Source: Chelydra serpentina
Lineage: Eukaryota > Chordata > Testudines > Chelydridae
Length of the DNA stretch: 64,000 nt
Direction: 5' to 3'
Assembly: GCA_037349315.1 (NCBI GenBank)
Contig: JBAIAC010000004.1
Coordinates: 40,923,001 to 40,987,000 of the forward strand
Positions 1-10,089 of this stretch are shown piece by piece (positions within the stretch are counted from its first letter, which is position 1; every line of letters starts with the position of its first letter). A program made the position numbers and the translations under genes. The notes beneath the pieces are model-generated. The model had not been told where the DNA came from. It did no database searches and saw nothing but the letters and a program-made list of their open reading frames with translations.

Positions 1-599
1 TCACAACTTCTATTTACAATATTTACACCAGCCTCACTATCCAATAGGGCATCTTTGGGTTCATTATCTCCCACAAAGACAGTTGTCCTAGGCTTCCCAT
101 TTGAATCCCATCTTAATCTAGTTACCATCTCCCACTCCTGAGGACTCATTTCCAGTGAGACCAACTTGTCATAGAGGATTCCCTATAGAGCAGGTTTCTC
201 TGAACCCTCATCTTGCGTAGCTGCAACCTTTTTCTGCTCATTAAACATTTATTCTTCCAACCTTTGCATTTCTTTGATCAATTTATCAGTACGTCTCCCA
301 TTCCACGTATCCATATCTACTCCCCTCAATTTTAAATACCTCCAAGTGATATTCCGAATCACATCTATTCCCTTCTGGGGCTCTTTTTGATTATTTCACC
401 GTCTACCTCCATAGGGGGCAGTGTTTTGTCCTCTACCTCGGCCTCTTCCTCTCTCATGGTATCCTGATCTATAAACACTCTCATTTGAATATGTTATTGC
501 TTCAACAAAAGGAACTCTAGGTTTCAATCTTTCTACCTGGCTTCCCCCTTTCATCATCCATTGGCGTACTATCTAGTGCTCCAGTGCATCCATAACAGT

Positions 600-2030
600 T
601 AACCCCACATCCTGGGCTGCTTGGTTCACCAAATTAGTAGACATAATTTATAAATTTTGTCCAATCCTTCAGACACATCATTCCAAAATTCCCTCTGATT
701 CAAATCAACTGCCAACAAAGAATCAGCTGTAACCTGTCTGGCGACTTCCGCCCTGGGATTAGTCACTGGTTGTATTTCTCCAGCCAATAATCCCAATGTT
801 ATTCTCTTTAACAGGTAATCCCTGGGTGAATCTGCACTGGATAACACCTTCATGGGTCTTTGACCTATCCCTTTCCCTAACAGCATAATAAATTGTGTAT
901 CAGTTGGTGTGTTTCTGGCTGCCTGTCCAAAGCATTTTTCACTCGATCTACTGCCTGTCTAATCTCTCCAGTGGTAGCTGCCCTGATTAACGTGTAAAAT
1001 TCACTCAAATTTAAATTCTCTGTTCCTCCTAACTCTGCTCACTGTACTAGCCATGTAGCTAAATTTTTCATATTCACTGGGCCTAATGACTTTACCATCA
1101 ATTGGAAGTCTGACAAACACGCAGGAATTATTTGTATCTGTTCTGACTGTATCTCCCCCGCTGCATCCTTAATGGTTGACCTCTGTTCTATCACTGCTAC
1201 AGACTTTTCTGGTTTAGGCTCTCCTGGCCAGTTTCTTGTTTCTTCCCTCAACTTAATATAAAGCCTCTCTCGAGGTTGGTCAAATTCTCTTTTCTCTTGA
1301 ACCCCTCGCAGATCCTCTCCATACCAAATATCATTGGAATCCAAATCCAAATCTCTCTCTTTTTGACCACAGCCGCAACTTGCAGCTCCTGTATTTTCAC
1401 TTGCTTTTTCAATGCTGCTATAGTTTTCTGGCACCAACGATGAGAAATGCTTGCGATCTCCTCTTCCTTTTCCTTAGTCAAATCTCGAATTAACTGTTTC
1501 ATTCCTATCACTTGATGGTCTAATTTATCTTTGTCTGCTTTAATCTTTTAACCAGTCCATCATTCTTTTCTCCAATTTCCTATTTTATTTCCCCATTTGT
1601 TCTAACTGAGTTTGCATTATCTGTGCCTGCCTCACTTCCCACTCCAAATTTTCCTGATACGTTTTAAAATTCTCTTGTAATGTTTGTAACTCTGCACAGA
1701 CTTCCCTCTTACATACAATTGCCTTTTTTTACAGATTGCCACAACAACCAAACCACGGACATTTGCTTTTCACTGCCATTAGGTTTCTACAGCTGTACAT
1801 ATTTCTCAAACATGTTTTCTAAGGTATCAAATATTACATCTGGTTCCACTGCACCTTCCATCCAAGGTTACGTCCCAAATGCAATAATCTCCTTCTCTAA
1901 CAAAGAAGGGGCTTTAACTTTAGTCTACTTAGGTGCCTCTTCCAACAACCCCTTTACTTTTCTTTTTAAACAGTGTTTTAAACATTATTACAGTAACACC
2001 ACGTGGTATCTCCCCAGGCATTTTTTTCCT
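600..2030 (-). pseudogene. Endogenous retrovirus gag remnant
   Basis: Degenerate gag-like coding sequence read on the minus strand, downstream of the primer-binding site and LTR at 2143-2745. Open stretches are broken by stops and frameshifts. The best pieces are at 626-886 (86 codons), 1039-1437 (132 codons) and 1248-1511. The upstream part (about 1500-1700) is rich in Glu, Gln, Lys and Leu and looks like a coiled coil, as in the matrix region of some retroviral Gag proteins. The later part has a charged linker followed by a capsid-like helical stretch. No pol or env is visible, since the element continues past position 1 on the minus strand. Assignment as gag rests mainly on position after LTR and primer-binding site, plus composition. 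Family assignment is not possible by eye. Confidence 0.55.
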
Positions 2031-2142
2031 CACAGATTTCTCACAAATAAGGAGTCACCCTTATTAGTCTTAAATAAGGACTCCCCCAACACTGTCAGAT
2101 CCTGTCTTGAAATCCAGCACTCCTTAATATATCTCCCCCCCT

Positions 2143-2157
2143 CCGCATTCTCCACCA
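2143..2157 (-). other. Retroviral primer-binding site, tRNA-Ala type
   Basis: The minus strand reads TGGTGGAGAATGCGG. From my knowledge of vertebrate tRNA-Ala (AGC), whose mature 3' end is ...CCGCATTCTCCACCA, this is a 15-base exact complement. It lies just downstream of an LTR-like block and upstream of the gag remnant, exactly where a primer-binding site belongs. Confidence 0.7.
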
Positions 2158-2745
2158 CATTAAACCCTCAATAAAGGTCTCCCTATGGGATGGGGAGCAG
2201 GCAGATACCGGACACAGTGTTAGCATATAATACTCTAACTGCTCTTTATTGATTACAAAACAAACCTTACTCACTCCACATTCACACCCCAAACATACTA
2301 TGCCAGAGTCCAAAGGTCAGAATGGTCCCGATGGCCAGTCAAGATTCCTTCTGATCATAAGATGCGGGGAGCTGGTGAAAACCACATCTATATCCACACA
2401 GGACTCTGGATCAATAAACAATTCCGATTTGCAGAAATCATGGGCAACCATTTATAGTCCATTCCGCTGGGTCATCGGTTCTTTGCCTTTGTTTACTAGG
2501 CCTTCTACTCACACAATTCCAAAGAGACAATCCTGGGTGGGCTGCCATGATCCAAGGCATGCCATTTCCTCCCATTGTTATACAATTTTATATCAGTCCA
2601 GCTGGTGTTGTTTCCTTTTCTGCTGATTCTCCGTATTTTTCTCAGAACATAAGATTTTTTTTGCACAAATTGTTCTAATAGTTCTTGACCTTAAGTTCTT
2701 GCTTCAGTTGCCAACTTGCAATGCACGTATTCATGTCAAGCACAC
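2158..2745 (-). mobile_element. 5' LTR of the minus-strand endogenous retrovirus
   Basis: LTR-like organisation on the minus strand: a TATAAAT box (plus 2450-2456), then an AATAAA polyadenylation signal (plus 2245-2250) about 205 bases downstream, then a U5-like stretch ending at the primer-binding site. The inner boundary is set by the primer-binding site. The outer boundary near 2745 is a guess, because no clean TG start was identified. The terminal CA expected next to the primer-binding site is not intact. Confidence 0.55.
2450..2456 (-). promoter_or_regulatory. LTR TATA box
   Basis: TATAAAT on the minus strand, about 205 bases upstream of the LTR polyadenylation signal; it would start transcription at about plus 2420. 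Confidence 0.5.
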
Positions 2746-2806
2746 ATCATACATACCAGGCCTCAATGATCTATAATATATTACATGTATATATGAATCA
2801 CAATGT

Positions 2807-2823
2807 AGATAGATAGATAGATA
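2807..2823. repeat. (GATA)n microsatellite
   Basis: Short run of about four GATA units at the outer edge of the LTR region. Confidence 0.8.
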
Positions 2824-2954
2824 TCCCAACATAGGAATCTATTAAAAGATGCTGATTTTACACATCACTTCCTAACTAGTGCCAGTGAAGCAGCTTTCAA
2901 TGGGTTTCTTTTGGTTGTAATTGTTGATAAATATGCTCTTCCTTCATTGATTGT

Positions 2955-3293
2955 ATCCTGAAAAGTGCCATTGTTAAACAGTATGAAGTCATCTGGAAAA
3001 TTGTGTGCAGTATTGCTCATTCCAGCTGAAAAATGATATTTCAGAATTCGAGGGAGTTCAGAGAAGGGGAATGAGAATGATTAGGAACAAGGAAAAACTC
3101 TCATAGGAAGAGAGATTGAGAAGATTGGGATTGTTTACTGTAGAAAAAAAGGCAAATAAGAGGATAATAAATAATGAATGGTCTAGAAAAGGTAGATTGG
3201 GAGCTTCTGTTCTCCCTGTCTCATAATAAAAGCATAAGGGGATATTCAATTACATTGAAAGATGTCAGAGGCAAAACTGCTAAGAGGTAATAC
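2955..3293 (+). mobile_element. CR1-like LINE, 5' part of split copy
   Basis: Degenerate 3'-terminal coding region and start of the 3' UTR of a CR1-like LINE, plus strand. The translated remnants follow the CR1 C-terminal pattern (Lys/Arg-rich block, then a Leu-Phe-Ser-Leu-like block). It is interrupted exactly at 3293 by the LTR at 3294-4425 and resumes at 4426. Confidence 0.65.
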
Positions 3294-4425
3294 TGTGACG
3301 GTGTTCCCCATAAAACTTTATGGGGAGATGCTTATAAATGTATATATGTAACTAGAATATGTTTTATGCTACATGTGCCATGTAACATATCTCTGTGAAA
3401 GTTATGACCAACTGAATTTTCTCCTCCTGTTTGTATGCATGTATCATTGTTGTAGTTGGAGTTATGAAGATTGGTTTTATATTTGCTGGTTTTGTACATA
3501 GCCTTTGTAAGTGCATGGGATCATCTTTGGAGCAAAGAATGTGCCTGTTAAATGCAAGCACTTAACAGACAAAAGACGTTGCAGACCCCAATCCACATTG
3601 GGGCCGGGTCTGGAATGCAACTGGTTAGGCTGGTTGCGGAAGGGTGACTGGCCCAGGTGATCCCAAAACTCCATGGTAACAGGATGTTACACAGGGAGGG
3701 GGAAAAGACTATAAAAGCCCAGGGGAGAGCCTTCCATTTTGTCTTCAGCTGGCTAAAGGGAGAGCCTCTCCACCCCCCCCCCCAAGGACATTCCTGAGGG
3801 GAACTGAACAAAGGACAAAGACACTAGGGGGTGTGAGCGACTGCTGGACCCAGGCTAATTCTACAGCCTGTAAAAAGGAAAATATCCGAATCTGGTGAGG
3901 CTTTTATCTGTGTTAACTTTGAATAGACATAGACGTGCGTGTTTTATTTTATTTTACTAAGTAATTCGCTTTGTTCTGTCTGTCACTACTTGAACTCACT
4001 TAAATCCCATTTTCTGTACTTATTAAAATCACGTTTTACTTATTAAGTTTCCTTGAGTACGAGTTGGTACCTGGGGAAAGCGAACAGTTGTGCATATCTT
4101 TCTATCTTTGAAATAGAAGGCGAACTATTTATGAGTTATCCTGTATAAGCCTTATGCAGGGTAAAATGGATGTATTAAGGGTTTGAACCTCCTTGGAGTT
4201 GAGCAGCTGGGTGTCAAAGGCAAGAGCGCTTCCAGGGGCCTTACAGTGGTGAGTGGACTTGGTTCGGACCTGGGTCTGTGTTTGCAGCAGATCAGTGGAA
4301 TCTGGCTCAAAACAGACAGGATTCGGGAGTCCCAAGCTGGAAAAGGCCTGGAAGCAGGGGCAGAAGTAGCCTTGGCACACCAGGTGGCAGCACCAAGCAG
4401 GTCTCTGTGGCCCCAACCCGTCACA
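3294..4425 (+). mobile_element. Solo LTR (endogenous retrovirus), 1132 bp
   Basis: Begins TGTGACGG and ends CCGTCACA, a perfect 8-bp inverted terminus with TG...CA ends. Flanks are AATAC and AACAC, a 5-bp target duplication with one mismatch. It contains a TATAAAAG box (3710-3717) and an ATTAAA polyadenylation signal (4022-4027). The two sides join as continuous CR1-like LINE sequence, so this is a solo LTR left by recombination between the two LTRs of a provirus. A C11 tract lies around 3773-3783. Confidence 0.85.
3710..3717 (+). promoter_or_regulatory. LTR TATA box
   Basis: TATAAAAG inside the solo LTR, preceded by G/A-rich sequence. Downstream about 310 bases is ATTAAA, which could serve as polyadenylation signal. 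Confidence 0.7.
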
Positions 4426-4690
4426 AACACATTTTTCACACATCACTTACACTGTGCAACTCATTGCCACAGGATATTGTTGCGACTAAGAATTTAGCAA
4501 GATTCAAAGAGGGACTGATTGGACATCCGTATGTACAATTGATGAAAACATACAGAATTATAATTGTCAATACTATCAACAATTTGGAAGGAACATTAAA
4601 CCTCATGAAAACTCCTACTGAATTCAATGGGGTCAGGATTTCACCCACTGTCTCAGTAAAGCCCTTCCCCAGAACCAATGTCAAAACAAA
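4426..4690 (+). mobile_element. CR1-like LINE, 3' part of split copy
   Basis: Continuation of the LINE at 2955-3293 after the LTR. It has the usual CR1-like 3' motif (TTTTTCACAC..., then 'aactcattgccacaggat', then an Ala-Arg-Phe-Lys-like coding remnant). The 3' end fades out near 4690. Confidence 0.65.
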
Positions 4691-5084
4691 TACAAAACAT
4701 GTAACAATTCTGTAACTCATACATTAACACACTCCTATAACCTGGAAGAGTTATATCCAGGACAGACAAGCCTATTTATTCTGGACTTTTTGCTTCCTAA
4801 TTGTATTCAGTGTTTAGATGCTAAGGCAATAGGTACCTTATTAATAGCTGTGATGATTGACAGAAAACAAGTTTTCTCAGGATTTAAGCAGAGCAAGTTT
4901 ACTGCTACTGTACAGCAGATGATAATACCTAGCAGAAGTTCTGATTAAAAATTGTGAGGAAAGCATTAGTAATTCCAGGTTGTCCCAAGAGACCAACATT
5001 TGGAAGTGCATTCTATTACTTTCATTCTACTTTCACTCCAAATACTGCTTTGTAATTTATTAAATTATTCCTCTCCTTCCTTGC
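4691..5084. other. Unassigned sequence
   Basis: AT-rich. No coding potential or repeat recognised. Confidence 0.5.
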
Positions 5085-5225
5085 TGTTTATTTCCTACAA
5101 ATATTTATAGATTTTATGTCACCCCACTAGTCATTGCTTAGTCAAGCTATCCACATTTAGCTCTTTTAATCTTTCCTCATAAGTCAATCCCTCTGGCCTA
5201 ATGGTTCATTTCCTAGATACTGCCC
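5085..5225 (-). mobile_element. Old CR1/L3-like LINE fragment
   Basis: On the minus strand this resembles the C-terminal CR1 coding block (reads as 'tttcctcataagtcaa', 'atttatagattttatgtcacccc' on plus, the pattern seen in the better copies at 46040-46130 and 63000-63100). Very diverged. Confidence 0.45.
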
Positions 5226-5662
5226 TAACAGCTGCTTTGTTTCCTTTTCTGAGTTAGTGTAGGAAGAGACTGTGGCCTTGTCTACACTACCAAGTTTTGT
5301 TGCCAGAACTGCCATTTGTTGACCCAAACAATGAGTATACACACTGCGAGGTGACTTTTGTCAGGGAAAATGCCCGGTTTTGGCAACAAAATACATCCAC
5401 CCTCATGAGAGATTTATGTCTAAATTTTTGTCGACAAAGTGCAAGTGTAGATACCATGCTTCATTTCATTGCTTGAATTGGCCTTCAGGAAGTGTCCCAC
5501 AATGCCCATCCTGACCGCTCTGGTCAGCAGTTTGAACTCTACTGCCCTGAAGCCAGGTAAACAACTATCCGCCCCTCCCCCTTAGAAGCTCTGGGAATTT
5601 TTTAAATTCCAATTCCTCTTTGCTCGGAGTAGAGAGGTCTCATCACATCTTCCTAGGTGACC

Positions 5663-6210
5663 ATGGTGGGTTATTGTAGCAAACACTCTCCTACTTGGAC
5701 CACTGCAGAGCTGTTGGATCTGCTCAGTATATGGGGAGAGGAGGCTGCGCAGTCCCAGCTGTGCTTGAGTGGTAGGAATTGGGATATCTATGGGCAGATT
5801 TCTCAAGGCTCATGAGAAAAGGGCTGTGATTGGGACATGCTGCAGTGCAGAGCGAACATAAAGGAGCTGAGGTAGGCATACCATAAGGCGAGGGAGACAA
5901 ACTCTCACTCAGGTGCTTCACCTAAGACCTGCTGGTTCTATAAGGAGCTGGATGCTATCCTTGGTGGTGACCCCATCTCCATTGCCAAGAGCCCCGTGGA
6001 CACTTCACGGGGCATGGAGGTGGCAGAAAGAGGACCTAACCTGGAGGACAAAGTTATTGATGAAGAGGTGGAGTTAGATGAGGATGTGCAGCTCCCGCGG
6101 GGTCGCCCGGTGGGGCAGGCAGCCAGGAACTGTTCTCCACTCCAGAGGTATCTCAGCAGTTGCTTTCCGGCAAGCAAGAAGCAGGAGATGAGACTCCTGG
6201 TAAGTGGCTG
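5663..6210 (+). pseudogene. Harbinger Myb/SANT-like DNA-binding protein, broken
   Basis: Accessory protein of Harbinger transposons, which binds DNA and helps nuclear import and targeting of the transposase. The start ATG at 5663 begins a trihelix/Myb-SANT pattern: W-T-T-A-E-L-L-D-L-L-S-I-W-G-E-E near residues 12-27, then N-W-D-I-Y at about residues 40-44. A stop and frameshift follow near 5812. The reading resumes with an E-L-D-A-I-L-G-G-D-P block (5944-5976), then an acidic stretch rich in Glu/Asp (6020-6090). Convergent with the transposase gene at 6390-7526. No promoter recognised. The family call is from the W/L spacing and from the neighbour. Confidence 0.75.
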
Positions 6211-6389
6211 TGGCTTGTGTAGTGCAGAGGTGGGTTCAGGGCATAGAAATGTGGGAAGCTGGCTGTGTTTCTGTGAGCTAGACATTTCCCTGTGTAGCTA
6301 GGTAAGGCAGAACATGGTGTTGATGCACGCCAAGATCTCATGGGAATCCGCTAGTGAGATCTCCAGGAAAGTTACCTGGAGGTACTCTG

Positions 6390-7526
6390 TAATCCTCTGC
6401 CGAAGATTCAGCACTCCACCCCTGTGAAAACCTTTCACCATTAGCTTCACAGAGATTATGCAATGTACAGCACGTGGCTATGACCATGGGAATATTATCC
6501 TCAGTGAGGTCCAACCTGCCATAAAGACATCACTAGTGTGCCTTTAATCTGCCAAAGGTACATTCAACTGTTATCCGGCACCTACTGAGCCTGTTGTTGA
6601 AACACTCCTTACTGCTGTCCAGGTGTCCTATGTAAGGTTTCATGAGCCACAGCTATAAGGGGTATGCAGGGTCCCCCAGGATCACTATGGGCATTTCAAC
6701 ACCCCCCATTGTAATCTTCTGGTTAGGAAAGAAAGTCCCCGCTTGCAGCTTTATGTTCAGGCCAGTGTTCCTGAAGATGCGTGCATCATGCACTTTCCCA
6801 GACCACCCCGCATTGATGTCAGTGAAATGCCCATGGTGATCCACAAGCGCCTGCAACACCATGGAGAAGTACCCCTTCCAATTGATGTACTCCATCGCAA
6901 GGTGGTCGGTGCCAAAATTGGAATGTGTGTACCATCTATCACCCCCCCACAGTTAGGGAAACCCATTTCTGCAAAACCAGCCACTATTTCACGTACATTT
7001 CCCAGAGTCAGTCCTTCGTAGCAGGATACGATTTATTGCCCTGCACACTTGCATTAAACGGAGCCCCAAAGGTCGACTTCCCCACTTCAAATTGATTAGC
7101 GACCAACCGGTAGCAGTCTGGAGTTGCCAGCTTCCACACAGCAATTGCCACACGTTTCTCTACTGGGAAGGCAGCTCTCCTTCTAGTGTTCTTGCACCAC
7201 AGGTCTAGAACGAGCTCTGTGCACACTTTCAGGAAAGTGGCTTTCCACATCTGAAAGTTCTGTAGCCACTGCTCGTCATCCCACACCTGCATGATATTAT
7301 GATCCCACCATTCAGTGCTTGTTTCATGAGCCCAAAAGCTATGGTCTACCCTATGCATCTGCTCTGTGAATGCCAAAAACAACCTAAAGTTGCTCCTATC
7401 CATATTACACAGAACGTTAGGCATCTGTAAGTCTTCCTCAGTTAGGAACTTCACGATTAACTGTACTGCCATCCATGATGTCTTCATGACAGTTGACAGA
7501 GCATAGGAGAGCTGTACGGGATCCAT
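6390..7526 (-). pseudogene. Harbinger DDE transposase (HARBI1-like nuclease), broken
   Basis: Relic of the transposase that cuts and pastes Harbinger elements. The N-terminal piece (7526-7008, 172 codons) starts MDPVQLS and contains a helix-turn-helix-like block ending V-G-K-S-T-F. The catalytic region follows in two other frames. The first acid is the Asp of V-I-D-G-T-H-I (about 6934-6936). The second acidic block is F-T-D-I-N...H-D-A-R-I-F (6818-6785), then G-D-P-A-Y-P. An in-frame TAG at about 6650 separates the third catalytic residue, the Glu of V-E-C-T-F-G-R-L-K (6563-6565), and the C-terminal T-L-H-N-L-C block near 6460. So all three catalytic acids are retained, but at least two frameshifts and one stop disrupt the gene. 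Confidence 0.85.
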
Positions 7527-7882
7527 CCCTTCTCACAAAGATGCCGCAGTGCACAGCAAAGAAGGGCCATTGAAAAAATGCCACAAAACAAAGCTGGAAG
7601 CCTATAGAGTGCTGGGACAGAAAGCAATGCATCACAGGACATTTAGCACTGTCTCAAGATGCGCCGTGATCCGCTCCGTCATCCCACAGCACCTAGTGAC
7701 AGAAGGACCGTGAGATAGAACAGTGCATTGCTCACATTGTCAATGATGGTGCCCCCACTGTGGATGCGATCTGCCGACAGAGGGAGCTAGTGTGAACACA
7801 AAATTGCGCTTTTTATGATATTGACTTTTGGTTGTTGACATCACTTTTGTCGATACAAATTGGTAGTGTAGACATGGTCTAT

Positions 7883-8205
7883 GGTCTAGTGATTAAAGCA
7901 AAGGGACCTAGAGACAGACTTAGGGGATCTTTTCCTTACTCTGCCATAGACTTATTACTGCCCTGATCCAGCAAAGCAGTTAAGAACTTAAGCATAGGTG
8001 TAAGATTGATTAGCTACTATGCTGGATCAGAGTCTGGGTGAATGGGGACATGATCTTTTCATGCCTCAGTTTACATGTATATAAATGTAAGGTAACTTAC
8101 TCTTTTCACAATGATGTTGCTGTTAGGCTTACTTAATTAGTATTTGTAAAGTATTTTGAAATCCTAAGACACTAACTACATCAGTGCAAATGTTATTGTT
8201 GTTCA
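7883..8205 (+). mobile_element. MIR SINE, interrupted
   Basis: Recognisable MIR order: 'gattaaagcaaaggg', 'tactctgccat', 'atgcctcagttt', 'gtaaagtattttgaaatcc'. It is split by a hairpin repeat at 7961-8031. It directly abuts the 3' target site of the Harbinger element. Confidence 0.65.
7961..8031. repeat. Palindromic (hairpin) repeat inside MIR
   Basis: Left arm 'cctgatccagcaaagc' pairs with right arm 'gctggatcagag'. It is similar in style to the hairpin repeats at 22431, 24160, 34224 and 49325 (see finding). It interrupts the MIR between its 'ctctgcca' and 'tgcctcagttt' parts. Confidence 0.55.
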
Positions 8206-9109
8206 GATAACTAAGCTAAATTAATGGAGACAAAGTAGAACTGTACAGTATACAAATTTAAATAAATTTCTTACTGTATATCAGGGTTCAGATAAAGTCA
8301 TAAAAAAGGGTAGTTTTAGAATATAGTACAAGTTTTAGTGTAGTCGATGGAAAATATATTGTTTCACTAGGAATGTTAATTTAACAGGTAAGGTTAGTGT
8401 GTTATTACATACTAATGTCTGTTTTGTTGCATAGAGAGTAAACTTTTCTTTAGCTGGTCACATCTTTTTACCAGATATCCACTTCAGAGAATTTAATGGT
8501 ATTACTCTGCATGTTTGGATTTGGCACATACTATAATGCACAAACTTCTTGGAGCACGTTAAGAGAACTGCCAAGTCTACTGATTTTCCCAGCAGACTAC
8601 TGCTTTTTTGGCCCTTTCTTCTAGGAAATCTGGCCACTTTGCTGCTTTTTCTGTTGCTGGGTTCTGGGCTCACTGCTTTTCACAGAAGATCAGAAAGTGA
8701 TTTGTTTTGTTTAAAATATAGCCCTGGCACTAAAATGTTTAAAACGAATCTTCTCTGTCCCTGTCTTTTTCATAATTAGATGATCCAATTCCTGATTCTC
8801 TAGACCCCGTTCTTCTAGGCAAATATTTTTCTGACTGTTTCTGTTTTTAACATCCAAATTTCTCAAAGTTCCCATTTCAACCCTTTCAAGCTTGAAATTT
8901 GAACTTACTGAGACTGCATTGTTCAGAACTTGAATTTTTTGGGTTGTTCCTTGAGTTCAAAGTGCAAATTCTTTAAGAAGAAAAAAAGGGAACGAACTTT
9001 TTTTGTCCCTTGACTTTCCCAGGGTACAACCTTCTGTCATTACTACTTCTAAGCACAACAATGCACGGTAGTTAAACGGCACTTGAATTTTCTGCCTATC
9101 CTCTTTATA
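8206..9109. other. Unassigned sequence
   Basis: AT-rich. A few short open stretches on both strands without recognisable motifs. No repeat identified. Confidence 0.5.
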
Positions 9110-10023
9110 TTGTTAAGTACTAATTCAACTGTGAAAATGTTAAAAGCACACGTTCTTCAGAAAGAGTCCCAGTTAGTTATTCAAAGTATTTTGCCATTCT
9201 GTGCAACATCACTTTGGTCTTGCCCTGATTTAGCCTCATCCATCCTGGCATCCTTTTAGTGACACTGCTTTTAGCTGGTAAAAAATGAGATATACAGCTG
9301 GATGCCATAAGCATGCTGCTGGCAACGGAGCCCAGATTACCATGTATCTAAGGGTACATCCACACTACCCGCCCGATTCGGCGGGTAGCGATCGATGTTC
9401 TGGGATCGATTTATCGCGTCTCATGTAGACACGATAAATCGATCCCAGAAGCGCTCCCCGTCGACTCTGGAACTCCAGCTCGGCGCGAGGAGCAAGCGGA
9501 GTCGACAGGGGAGCCTGCCTGCGCCGCGTGGACCCAAGGTAAGTGCTTTGTAATTCGATCTAAGATACTTCAACTTCAGCTACACTATTCACGTAGCTGA
9601 AGTTGCGTATCTTAGATCGATCCCGCCCCCTAGTGTGGACCAGCCCTTAGTGGCCTCAAACGATAAAAGAGTAGAGACAGGATGGGTTTCTTTGGGACAC
9701 CACAGGTGAGGACTCTTGGGCAAAAAGTGCCTATCACCACTCTCTGAGTCCTGTTGAAAAGGAATGTATTATATCATGAAGGAAGATCAGTAGCATATTG
9801 TAGATGGCTGTCAAACGCTTTTCTTTGCTGTGCCCAATTCTGGATCCTGACTGTGCAGCATCCAGGATTTGTCAGATTTTACATGTTGTTGGAGCTCAGC
9901 TGTTACCACTTTCATAATGATTATGCTTAGGAACAGAAGGTTGGGAGTGGGGTCATAATTGAAAAGATCTTCTTCATCAAGTGTTGGCTTTTTGAAGATT
10001 GGATAGACTGTTGAATTTTGCAT
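9110..10023 (-). mobile_element. L2-like LINE reverse-transcriptase fragment, split by a MITE
   Basis: The minus strand from 10023 gives a reverse-transcriptase fragment with the pattern I-F-K-K-P-[ST]-L-D...L-F-N-Y...N-L-L-F-L-S, followed by E-L-Q-Q-H and a degenerate W-L-D-P-like block. This is typical of L2/CR1-group enzymes. Further along, a G-V-P-like motif appears near 9690. After the MITE at 9352-9646, degenerate sequence consistent with the Tyr-X-Asp-Asp region appears near 9310. Many stops and shifts. Joining the two sides of the MITE gives a continuous domain order, which supports insertion of the MITE into the LINE. Confidence 0.6.
9352..9646. mobile_element. Harbinger-type MITE, 295 bp (copy 1)
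   Basis: Ends GGGTACATCCACACTACC and, on minus, GGGCTGGTCCACACTAG. Flanks are TAA and TTA (3 bp, one mismatch). The interior holds two long hairpins: a GATCGATTTATCGCG-type arm pair at about 9404-9448, and 'cttcaacttcagctac' with its complement at 9570-9612. Rich in CpG. Close relative at 24341-24636. Confidence 0.85.
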
Positions 10024-10089
10024 TTTATATATAGCTAATGATCATATGATAAGTGGGTAATGATCACGTGTATCATCATAATAGCAATA
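10024..10089. other. Spacer between LINEs
   Basis: AT-rich spacer. Nothing recognised. Confidence 0.4.

Larger units (their letters stand above)
5274..7879. mobile_element. Harbinger (PIF-type) DNA transposon, 2.6 kb
   Basis: Terminal inverted repeats are GGCCTTGTCTACACTACC at the left and, on the minus strand, GACCATGTCTACACTACC at the right. Flanking trinucleotides are TGT (5271-5273) and TAT (7880-7882), a 3-bp duplication with one mismatch, as expected for this superfamily. It carries two convergent genes, as is typical: a Myb/SANT-like gene on plus (5663-6210) and a DDE transposase on minus (6390-7526). Both are broken, so the element is dead. Confidence 0.85.

Noticed and set aside
1680..2174. 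164-codon open stretch on plus
   Set aside because: Antisense to the retroviral leader and gag start; it crosses the primer-binding site and has no motif.
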